Source of the DNA: Lacustribacter sp964460315
GTDB lineage: Bacteria > Pseudomonadota > Gammaproteobacteria > Burkholderiales > Burkholderiaceae_A
Length of the DNA: 61,838 nt
Assembly: GCA_964460315.1 (NCBI GenBank)
Contig: CAYWPQ010000007.1
Coordinates: 1-61,838, forward strand
Direction of reading: 5' to 3'
Below, one piece after another: positions 53,253-59,645 of the stretch (its first letter is position 1; each line of letters starts with the position of its first letter). The translations under genes and the position numbers were made by a program. The notes under the pieces are model-generated. The model did not search any database, was not told the DNA's origin, and worked only from the letters and a program-made list of their open reading frames with translations.

Positions 53253-54329
53253 TCACTTCCAGCCGGAACGATCAATAATCTTGGCCGCAGTGGGTTGGTT
53301 TTTCGCGATGGCACTGATGGCAAGTTGGTCAGCCTTGAATGTTCCCAGTCCGTTCAGTTCGGGATTGTTGACCTTTAGCCCCGAGACGGCAGGCCACTCG
53401 TTGTTGGCCTCGGCAAGTTGTTTCTGAGCCCGCGCTGAGGCCAGGAATTCCAGAAACTGACGCGCAGCATCTGGGTTGGGGGCGTATCGCGCAATACCCC
53501 CGCCACTCACATTCACATGGGTCCCGGTGGTGGCCTGGTTGGGCCAGATCACCCCAAGGTTCTGAGCTGCCAATTTCTCCTCAGGCTTATTCGACTGCAG
53601 CAGGCGAACCAGGTAGTAGGAGTTCGTGAGCGCAATTCCACATTCACCTGACATGACGCCGCGAATCTGATCGGTGTCCCCGCCACGAGGCGTGCGGGCC
53701 AGATTGTTCACCACGCCCCTGGCCCAGGCTTCGGCCTTGGCCTCGCCGTCGTGGGCCACGATCGATGAAAGCAGGGAGAGCATGTAAGGATGCGCCCCGG
53801 ATCGGGTGCAGACCATGCCTTTCAGATTTGGCTTGGCAAGGTCCGCATAGGTTTTGACTTGGTCAGCGGAGAGCTTCTTTTTGTCATAGACCATGATCCT
53901 TGCTCGGGTGGTGAGCCCGAACCAGAGGTTGTTGGCTTGCATGGATTTGGGCAGTGCGGTTTGAAGGGCTTTGGAATTCGCCTTTTGAAAAAGCCCCTCG
54001 GATTCGGCCTTCCAGAGTCGGGCCGCATCCACCAAAAGGATGACATCGGCCGGGGAGGCTTTTCCCTCGCTTTTGATTCGCTCAAGCAGGGCTTCGTCGC
54101 CCGCTTGAATCTGGTTTACCTTGATGCCGGTCTGCTTCGTGAATTCAGCATAGAGCTCGTTGTCGCTGCCGTAATGCCGGGCCGAATAGAGGTTGACTTC
54201 TTTGTTTTGCGCGTGGGCTGCATCGATGGGGGCAGAAAAGAGCAAGGGCAGCGCAATGATTCCCAGGATTCCTGCCCCCAAAAGCCTGCGCGGGGTATTG
54301 ACTGGGGTGGCTGTGAGTTTAAATTTCAT
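53253..54329 (-). CDS. Iron(III) ABC transporter substrate-binding protein
   Basis: A 358-residue periplasmic ferric-ion-binding protein of the FbpA/FutA/IdiA type. The signal peptide ends near AHAQ (about residue 41). NLYSARHYGSDNELYAEFTKQTGI is the typical first strand, and Tyr-rich segments such as LTNSYYLVRLL are where such proteins bind iron. No permease or ATPase gene is adjacent. A Fur-like box lies 41 bp upstream. Confidence 0.9.
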   Translation of the reverse strand: MKFKLTATPVNTPRRLLGAGILGIIALPLLFSAPIDAAHAQNKEVNLYSARHYGSDNELYAEFTKQTGIKVNQIQAGDEALLERIKSEGKASPADVILLVDAARLWKAESEGLFQKANSKALQTALPKSMQANNLWFGLTTRARIMVYDKKKLSADQVKTYADLAKPNLKGMVCTRSGAHPYMLSLLSSIVAHDGEAKAEAWARGVVNNLARTPRGGDTDQIRGVMSGECGIALTNSYYLVRLLQSNKPEEKLAAQNLGVIWPNQATTGTHVNVSGGGIARYAPNPDAARQFLEFLASARAQKQLAEANNEWPAVSGLKVNNPELNGLGTFKADQLAISAIAKNQPTAAKIIDRSGWK

Positions 54330-54369
54330 GGGGTTCCTCTCTTGGTTTTCGTGAATCGATGATCCGCAT

Positions 54370-54388
54370 ATTAATGCGAATCATTCTT
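54370..54388. promoter_or_regulatory. Fur-box-like site upstream of the iron-binding protein gene
   Basis: ATTAATGCGAATCATTCTT matches the 19-bp Fur consensus GATAATGATAATCATTATC at 13 positions, with AAT-N4-AATCATT symmetry. It sits 41 bp before the start of the iron-binding protein gene, a sensible place for iron repression. Confidence 0.6.
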
Positions 54389-54421
54389 GTTTGCAAGTGA
54401 GGAGATATGTCCTGAACATAC

Positions 54422-54465
54422 TGTCATTTTTGTTTGACAATTTGATTTGTAATAATTAAATTACA
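54422..54465. promoter_or_regulatory. Tandem PpsR/CrtJ boxes and likely puc promoter
   Basis: Two exact TGT-N12-ACA palindromes are present: TGTCATTTTTGTTTGACA (54422-54439) and TGTAATAATTAAATTACA (54448-54465), separated by 8 bp, the spacing known for cooperative CrtJ/PpsR binding. The first box ends in TTGACA (54434-54439), which can serve as -35 with TAAATT (54457-54462) 17 bp on, inside the second box. Both promoter elements are thus covered by repressor sites. Confidence 0.8.
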
Positions 54466-54492
54466 CCCACGAGTTGTAAGGAAAGCATTCAT

Positions 54493-54537
54493 GACCCCGA
54501 AATGGGTCTGAGTGACCCTCGTGCGGGTTCAGCACGA
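54493..54537 (+). promoter_or_regulatory. Two small hairpins in the puc leader
   Basis: GACCC-N6-GGGTC (54493-54508) and TCGTGC-N7-GCACGA (54519-54537) can form stems in the puc 5' untranslated RNA, about 27 to 70 bases before the pucB start. They may stabilise the messenger. A six-codon reading frame (54491-54511) also lies here but is not convincing. Confidence 0.4.
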
Positions 54538-54563
54538 AAGCGGTCTTTCAAAGGAGAACTGCG

Positions 54564-54716
54564 ATGTCAGACCCAAATAAAGTATGGCCCACCGGCCTCA
54601 CAGAAGCCGAATCAGAAGAGATCCATCGCAACCTGATTCAAGGTACACAAATCTTCGGGATGATCGCTGTCCTGGCGCATTTGCTTGCCTACATCTATTC
54701 ACCCTGGCTCAACTAA
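54564..54716 (+). CDS. pucB: LH2 antenna beta subunit
   Basis: A 50-residue single-helix membrane protein that binds bacteriochlorophyll in the peripheral antenna. His21 (EIHRNLIQG) and His39 (VLAHLLAY) are the two conserved His, 18 residues apart; His39 ligates the B850-type pigment. The C-terminus YSPWLN is of the LH2 rather than LH1 kind. AAAGGAGAA precedes the ATG. It is followed by pucA after 12 bp. Confidence 0.95.
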   Translation: MSDPNKVWPTGLTEAESEEIHRNLIQGTQIFGMIAVLAHLLAYIYSPWLN

Positions 54717-54728
54717 AAGGAAAAAATC

Positions 54729-54929
54729 ATGATCTACGGAAAAATGTGGTGTGTGGTGAAGCCCTCAGTGGGCATTCCTTTGTTCCTCAGCGCAGTTGCG
54801 GTGGCCTCATTTGCCGTGCATCTTGCTCTGGTCACGAACACGACCTGGGTCTCCGGTTTTCTGAACGGAAGCGCTTCGCAGGCTGCAGCCCCCGCGGCAG
54901 TAGCAGCACCTGCAGCAGTCAAGAAGTAA
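54729..54929 (+). CDS. pucA: LH2 antenna alpha subunit, LH3-like H-bond residues
   Basis: The 66-residue partner of PucB. MWCVVKPSVGIPLFL and His31 (FAVHLAL) match LH2 alpha chains without gaps, and Trp40 is kept. At positions 44-45, where B850 antennae have Tyr-Trp or Tyr-Tyr hydrogen-bonding the pigment acetyl groups, this protein has Phe44-Leu45, as in B800-820 (LH3) complexes. The tail (from about 49) is Ala-rich (QAAAPAAVAAPAAVKK), similar to the extended tail of Rubrivivax LH2 alpha. A hairpin follows the stop. Confidence 0.94.
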   Translation: MIYGKMWCVVKPSVGIPLFLSAVAVASFAVHLALVTNTTWVSGFLNGSASQAAAPAAVAAPAAVKK

Positions 54930-54940
54930 CTCTGATTACC

Positions 54941-54976
54941 AAGGCTCTAAGACATCGCTGTCTTGGAGCCTTGTTT
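54941..54976 (+). terminator. Hairpin between pucA and pucC
   Basis: AAGGCTC-T-AAGACA and TGTCTT-G-GAGCCTT pair over 13 bp with one mismatch and a TCGC loop, followed by a weak U tract (GTTTTA). It may act as a partial terminator and as a 3' stabiliser of the pucBA message, letting antenna peptides be made in excess over PucC. Confidence 0.6.
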
Positions 54977-55054
54977 TATCGGGTCGGGTTGATCGACACT
55001 CGTTCATCGTGAAAGGGGTGCCCACGATGGGTCATCTCATGGTGAGATAGCAGG

Positions 55055-56494
55055 ATGCAACGATTCAGCCAAAAAATCATTCATCAATGGCTTAGCGCGA
55101 GCACGCGCCTGCTGCCATTTGCCGAGGCGGCCTCCGCCGAATTATCCCTTTCCCGGCTTTTGCGACTGTCGCTTTTTCAGGTGTCTGTCGGCATGGCCTT
55201 GGTGCTCCTCATCGGGACACTGAACCGAGTCATGATCGTGGAACTGAAGGTTCCTGCGCTGATTGTCGCGGTGATGGTGTCCATGCCTTTGCTCTTTGCA
55301 CCCTTTCGTGCGCTGATTGGTTTTAAATCGGATGTCCACCGGTGTGAGCTCGGCTGGCGTCGGGTGCCTTTTATCTGGCGCGGAACCATGCTGCAGTTTG
55401 GCGGTTTCGCAGTCATGCCTTTTGCCTTGCTTGTGTTGTCCGGTTCGGGGCAGGCGGCTCACGCCCCAGCATGGGTTGGACAGTTCGGTGCGGCGATTGC
55501 GTTCCTGATGGTTGGTGCGGGCTTGCACATCACTCAGACCGTTGGGCTGGCACTGGCTACCGACCTGGTTCCCGACGAATCAAAACCGAATGTTGTCGGC
55601 CTCATGTATGTCATGCTGCTTGTTGGCATGATTGGAAGCGCGCTGATCTTTGGTGTGTTGCTTGAAGAATACAGTCCGGGGCGTTTGATCCAGGTGATTC
55701 AGGGCGCAGCCTTGACCACGCTCGTGCTCAACCTGATGGCACTCTGGAAGCAGGAGGCACGCGATCGTCAACGGAAGTATGCCCCTGAAAAAGACCCCAG
55801 CTTTTCCGAGGCCTGGGCAACCCTTTCCGCCATTCCGCATATGAAACGCTCGTTGGTGGGCCTTGCCCTTGGCACCATGGCCTTCACCATGGAGGATGTC
55901 TTGCTTGAGCCCTACGGCGGGGAAGTTCTTGGCATGACGGTGAGTGGCACCACTTACCTAACCGCCACGCTTGCTTTGGGCAGCCTTGTTGGCTTTGCGT
56001 TCGCATCACGCGCACTGACGCGGGGTGCAGATGCCAACACGCTTTCTACATCCGGCGTGTTCATTGGCCTGCCTGCATTCATGGCGGTGATTCTTTCGGC
56101 ACCGCTGCAATCCGTCACCGTGTTTGTTGCCGGTACGTTTCTTATCGGGCTGGGTGCAGGTCTTTTTGCTCACGGCACTCTCACCTCAGCGATGCGCTCA
56201 GCACCTGCAAATCAAATTGGCCTAGCTTTAGGAACTTGGGGCGCGGTGCAGGCCACTGCTGCGGGCGTCGCGATGGCGCTTGGCGGGGTGTTGCGGGATG
56301 CGGTGCGATGGCTTGCCCCCGGGGATGACGCCGGTGGATCGTGGCTGGGCCATACGGCGTCCGCTTACACCGTGGTCTACGGGATAGAACTGTTACTTTT
56401 GGTGGCCACCATTATTACAATGTGGCCATTGGTCGGTCGCTCGAAAGAGCCAAGGGGTTCAAGTCGTTCAATGATGTCTTCATCAGAAGGGTAG
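55055..56494 (+). CDS. pucC: LH2 assembly protein PucC
   Basis: A 479-residue membrane protein of the bacteriochlorophyll-delivery family with about 12 helices. FQVSVGMALVLLIGTLNRVMIVEL, LGWRRVPFIWRGTM and LLEPYGGEVLGM are shared with LhaA at 15736. The position after pucBA marks it as PucC, needed for LH2 assembly. It lacks the extra loop seen in LhaA. It lies 125 bp after pucA and just before a 28-codon gene. Confidence 0.94.
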   Translation: MQRFSQKIIHQWLSASTRLLPFAEAASAELSLSRLLRLSLFQVSVGMALVLLIGTLNRVMIVELKVPALIVAVMVSMPLLFAPFRALIGFKSDVHRCELGWRRVPFIWRGTMLQFGGFAVMPFALLVLSGSGQAAHAPAWVGQFGAAIAFLMVGAGLHITQTVGLALATDLVPDESKPNVVGLMYVMLLVGMIGSALIFGVLLEEYSPGRLIQVIQGAALTTLVLNLMALWKQEARDRQRKYAPEKDPSFSEAWATLSAIPHMKRSLVGLALGTMAFTMEDVLLEPYGGEVLGMTVSGTTYLTATLALGSLVGFAFASRALTRGADANTLSTSGVFIGLPAFMAVILSAPLQSVTVFVAGTFLIGLGAGLFAHGTLTSAMRSAPANQIGLALGTWGAVQATAAGVAMALGGVLRDAVRWLAPGDDAGGSWLGHTASAYTVVYGIELLLLVATIITMWPLVGRSKEPRGSSRSMMSSSEG

Positions 56495-56501
56495 GTCGAG
56501 C

Positions 56502-56588
56502 ATGAAAGTCTGGCAAATTATTTTGATTCTCTGGGGTGTTTTCGCAGTGATTATGGTCGCCAATCACTACAACAAAGGCGGCAAGTGA
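56502..56588 (+). CDS. 28-residue single-helix micropeptide of the puc operon
   Basis: An ATG frame starts 7 bp after the pucC stop, with GAAGGG about 10 bp upstream. It begins MKVWQIILILWGVFAVIM, one hydrophobic helix (about 4-21), and ends in a polar, basic tail NHYNKGGK. It has two Trp and one His near the membrane edge, the kind of residues that can contact or ligate pigment. Small extra helices (gamma-type subunits) are known in some LH1 and LH2 complexes. Whether this is such a subunit is inference; the gene itself is supported by position, ribosome-binding site and composition. Confidence 0.65.
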   Translation: MKVWQIILILWGVFAVIMVANHYNKGGK

Positions 56589-56612
56589 TTTTTGTTGGTT
56601 AGAAGTCGATGG

Positions 56613-56630
56613 TGTCAACGTGAGTTGACT
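56613..56630. promoter_or_regulatory. Near-perfect PpsR-like box upstream of the peroxidase gene
   Basis: TGTCAACGTGAGTTGACT differs from TGT-N12-ACA only in the last base. It contains the palindrome GTCAAC-GTGA-GTTGAC and closely resembles the bchF box. TTGACT (56625-56630) could be a -35 element, as at bchF and puc, with a weak CAAATT -10 at 56648. Confidence 0.55.
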
Positions 56631-56662
56631 TAGCTCAAACACGCAACCAAATTTCGGGAATA

Positions 56663-56700
56663 CCCTTACTTCTGTTGGATCAACATCAGAAGAAAGGGAG
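56663..56700 (+). promoter_or_regulatory. Leader hairpin covering the peroxidase ribosome-binding site
   Basis: CCCTT, TTCTG and TTG (56663-56677) can pair with CAA, CAGAA and AAGGG (56681-56698), with a small internal loop and a 3-nt bulge. The last arm is the Shine-Dalgarno AAAGGGAG of the gene at 56707. The fold may limit translation, for example with temperature, but this is untested. Confidence 0.45.
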
Positions 56701-56706
56701 TCCGAA

Positions 56707-57705
56707 ATGAAGTTCCATAAGCCGCTTGCCGCACTCATCGTTTCCGGCGCTGCGCTTTTCGCCACCTCCGTATCGGCCGAGGAGCCGATCCAGGTGATCA
56801 AGCCACCCCAGAGCATTAATCTGGGCATGTCCGAACTGGGCAAAAAACTGTACTTTGACCCACGGCTTTCCAAGTCCGGCTTCATTTCATGCAATTCGTG
56901 CCACAACCTGTCCATGGGCGGCACGGACAACCTTCCAACCTCGATTGGCGATAAGTGGCAGCAAGGCCCAATCAATTCGCCGACTGTTCTTAACTCCAGC
57001 TTGAATCTGGCCCAATTCTGGGACGGCCGCGCGGCCGACCTGAAAGAGCAGGCGGGCGGCCCCATCGCTAACCCAGGCGAGATGGCCTTCAGCCACACCC
57101 TGGCCATCGGCATGTTGGAATCCATTCCTGCTTATGTTCGTGAATTCAAAACCGTGTTCGGCAAGGAACAGATCACGATCGATCAGGTCACGGCAGCCAT
57201 TGCAGAGTTCGAAAAGACTCTGGTCACACCCAATTCACGGTTTGATCAGTGGCTCTTGGGTAACAAAGACGCCCTGACTACCAAAGAGCTTGCAGGCTAC
57301 AAACTCTTTAAAGACAGCGGCTGTACGGCTTGTCACAACGGTGAAGCGGTTGGCGGAAACTCATTCCAGAAAATGGGCGTCGTGGAACCTTACAAAGCCA
57401 CAAGCCCCGCTGAAGGCCGCTCGGCTGTGACCGGTGTGGACGCCGACCGCTTTAACTTTAAAGTCCCCACGCTCAGAAACGTTGAGCTGACCTATCCCTA
57501 TTTCCACGACGGCGCGGCCAACACGCTCGCAGAGGCCGTGGACATCATGGGCCGCTTGCAGCTAGGCAAAAAGTTTACGAAGAGTGAAAACGAGCAGATT
57601 GTTGCATTCCTGAAAACCTTGACTGGTGATCAGCCCATCTTCCGCCTGCCGATCTTGCCGCCCTCGAGCGACAAGACCCCCCGTCCAACGCCGTTTGCGA
57701 AGTAA
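56707..57705 (+). CDS. Di-haem cytochrome c peroxidase
   Basis: A 332-residue periplasmic protein of the CcpA/MauG family that reduces H2O2 with electrons from small cytochromes. The signal peptide is about 1-24 (VSA-EE). Two haem motifs are CNSCH (residues 62-66) and CTACH (206-210). KLYFDPRLSKSGFISCNSCH, FWDGRAADLKEQAGGPI with NPGEMAFS, and KVPTLRNVELTYPYFHDG are conserved. It directly follows the puc operon, has its own PpsR-like box and a leader hairpin, and ends in a strong terminator. Confidence 0.93.
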   Translation: MKFHKPLAALIVSGAALFATSVSAEEPIQVIKPPQSINLGMSELGKKLYFDPRLSKSGFISCNSCHNLSMGGTDNLPTSIGDKWQQGPINSPTVLNSSLNLAQFWDGRAADLKEQAGGPIANPGEMAFSHTLAIGMLESIPAYVREFKTVFGKEQITIDQVTAAIAEFEKTLVTPNSRFDQWLLGNKDALTTKELAGYKLFKDSGCTACHNGEAVGGNSFQKMGVVEPYKATSPAEGRSAVTGVDADRFNFKVPTLRNVELTYPYFHDGAANTLAEAVDIMGRLQLGKKFTKSENEQIVAFLKTLTGDQPIFRLPILPPSSDKTPRPTPFAK

Positions 57706-57740
57706 ATCATCCCCCCGAGATACTGAGCAAGTTGGAAGTA

Positions 57741-57766
57741 AAGCCCCGGTTCGCCGGGGCTTTTTT
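57741..57766. terminator. Rho-independent terminator after the peroxidase gene
   Basis: AAGCCCCGG-TTCG-CCGGGGCTT gives a 9-bp stem with a stable tetraloop followed by T-rich sequence. It lies 36 bp after the peroxidase stop and 23 bp from the end of the convergent cytochrome c gene. It may serve both directions, more weakly on the minus strand. Confidence 0.9.
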
Positions 57767-57788
57767 ATTTCTTGCTGGCTGAATTGAT

Positions 57789-58247
57789 TCAGGGGGTTGG
57801 CTTGGCTTGGGCAGCACTCTGCTGCCAAGATTTCTCGCCAATCCACAACTTCAGGATTCTTAGATTCTCTTCGCGTTGGCGATCTGTCTCGCCAAGGTAC
57901 TTGAACATATTCCCACGGCGTTGGTTCGGAGTATTGGCTCCGTCATCAAGGCGTCGGGCCATGGACCCAAATTCCGGCCCGGTGACAAAGAGCATGACTT
58001 CGTCGTAGCTCATCATGCGAGGGCCAAGCTTTTCTTTTTTGAATCGTTCTGGGGCCGTCAAATAAGTCGCATAACTTGGCGCGTCGTCGCCATGACAGTC
58101 CATGCAATTGGCTTCGAATATCGGCAGGATTTTCGCCTGAAAGATTGCGCGATCAGCTTTGGGTTTTTCGACGGACACCGCAGGATGCGCGCCGCCGAAA
58201 AGCGCAATGGACAGCGAGACAACGATGATACGAAGAGGCCGATTCAC
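57789..58247 (-). CDS. Small periplasmic cytochrome c
   Basis: A 152-residue protein with a signal peptide (about 1-25) and a single haem motif CMDCH (Cys48, Cys51, His52) in ILPIFEANCMDCHGD, typical of the N-terminal part of class I or planctomycete-type cytochrome c domains. The rest has Met candidates for the sixth ligand (RMMSYDEVM, NMFKYLG). It is convergent with the di-haem peroxidase and could be its electron donor, by neighbourhood only. Confidence 0.82.
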   Translation of the reverse strand: MNRPLRIIVVSLSIALFGGAHPAVSVEKPKADRAIFQAKILPIFEANCMDCHGDDAPSYATYLTAPERFKKEKLGPRMMSYDEVMLFVTGPEFGSMARRLDDGANTPNQRRGNMFKYLGETDRQREENLRILKLWIGEKSWQQSAAQAKPTP

Positions 58248-58309
58248 CGTCTTATTCTAAAACACGAGTTCCCCGAGAGCGGTCACCAACCCCGGAGAAC
58301 TGTCTCAGA

Positions 58310-59194
58310 CTAGCGCTGAGATTCCAGCAGGGCGATTCGCTCTTCGAGCGGGGGGTGGCTCATGAAGAGGCGCTTGAACCCGGAGCCCATGCCACCTGAG
58401 ATTCCGAAGGCCTCGAGCTGTTCGGGCAGGTGAGGCTGGTTGACCGACTGTTGGAGGCGTTTGAGCGCATTGATCATCTTTTGACGTCCAGCAAGGTCAG
58501 CGCCGCCGGCATCGGCACGGTATTCACGCTGGCGGCTAAACCACATCACGATGGCGCTGGCCAAGATGCCAAGCACAACCTGGGCAACTATTGCAGTGAT
58601 CCAGTAAGCCGGGCCGTGGCCACGCTCGGTCTTGAAGACCACGCGGTCAACAATGTGACCAATGACGCGGGAAAGGAAAAAGACAAAGGTGTTGACGACC
58701 CCTTGAATCAGGGCAAGTGTGATCATGTCACCGTTGGCCACATGGCTGACTTCATGTGCCAATACAGCCTCGACTTCATCGCGGCTCATGCCACGCAAAA
58801 GCCCCGTGCTGACCGCAACCAGGGCGTCGTTGCGAAACATGCCGGTGGCAAATGCGTTCATGTCTGGCGAGTCATAGATCGCCACCTCGGGCATGCGGAT
58901 GCCGGCGGCCTGAGCTTGCCGTTCGACAGTGGCGAAGAGCCACTGTTCAGTCTCGTTTCGTGGTGAGGTAATCACGTAGGCGCCGGTGCTTTTCTTGGCC
59001 ATGAATTTGGACATGGCGAGAGAGATGATCGAACCCGTCATGCCAACCACGGCTGATAAAACCAGCAGCGACCCAAGGTCGAGCCCGACGCCCTGTGCAT
59101 CGAGAACATTACCCAGGCCAAAGACACTGATCACCACGCCAAGCACAAGCATGATGGCAAGGTTGGTGATCAGAAAAAGTGCAATTCGTTTCAT
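58310..59194 (-). CDS. htpX: Membrane zinc protease HtpX
   Basis: HtpX degrades misfolded membrane proteins. The 294 residues have two N-terminal helices (about 4-24, 35-58), the zinc motif HEVSH in VLAHEVSHVANGDMITLALIQG, two further helices, and AGGADLAGRQKMINALKRLQ with the third ligand region. The C-terminus FMSHPPLEERIALLES is characteristic. Single gene. Confidence 0.94.
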   Translation of the reverse strand: MKRIALFLITNLAIMLVLGVVISVFGLGNVLDAQGVGLDLGSLLVLSAVVGMTGSIISLAMSKFMAKKSTGAYVITSPRNETEQWLFATVERQAQAAGIRMPEVAIYDSPDMNAFATGMFRNDALVAVSTGLLRGMSRDEVEAVLAHEVSHVANGDMITLALIQGVVNTFVFFLSRVIGHIVDRVVFKTERGHGPAYWITAIVAQVVLGILASAIVMWFSRQREYRADAGGADLAGRQKMINALKRLQQSVNQPHLPEQLEAFGISGGMGSGFKRLFMSHPPLEERIALLESQR

Positions 59195-59250
59195 GGATTC
59201 CTAATCCTTCTTCAAAAGATCGGCCGAAAAGAGAGGCCGTGAACCTTAAT

Positions 59251-59577
59251 TTATAGGAAGCTCACGCGGGATTTCAAGGCTTCCAAAAGAACCACCGCGT
59301 TGGACATCTGGTCGGTCGAAGCGTTCCAGCCGACCACAATTCCCACGCCAGAAACAGGGGGAAGGGTATCCAGGCGAAAACGCCCAGCACCCGGCTTTTC
59401 GTTGATAAAGCAGGCCTCGTCAAAGTAGAGGCGGTCGCCGTTGTCGTCAATTTCATCGAAACCCAGATCTTTGGCTGGGACTTGGATAAGGTTGATGATC
59501 TCGTCGATGGAGCCCGAAACCGTCAAAGGTAGGACTTCTTTGGTGTTGGCATGGATGATGAACGCGTTGATGGCCAT
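59251..59577 (-). CDS. Small conserved-looking protein, unknown function
   Basis: A 108-residue soluble protein beginning MAINAFIIHANTKEVLPLTV. The pattern of an opening strand, an acidic FDEIDDNGDRLYFDEACFIN loop and a closing SGVGIVVGWN strand faintly recalls DUF3846-type proteins, without certainty. The ATG at 59577 is chosen because the longer open frame runs into the divergent tex gene. Function unknown. Confidence 0.65.
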   Translation of the reverse strand: MAINAFIIHANTKEVLPLTVSGSIDEIINLIQVPAKDLGFDEIDDNGDRLYFDEACFINEKPGAGRFRLDTLPPVSGVGIVVGWNASTDQMSNAVVLLEALKSRVSFL

Positions 59578-59645
59578 GGTTGTGAGGTTCCGAGATAAGG
59601 TGGACAAGCGAGTATTGTAGGGGTTGTAGAATCCCTTTTCCCTTA

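Noticed and set aside
54491..54511. Six-codon leader peptide in the puc leader
   Set aside because: An AAGGA-like sequence precedes it, but a frame this short arises by chance and overlaps a hairpin; no regulatory codon run is seen.
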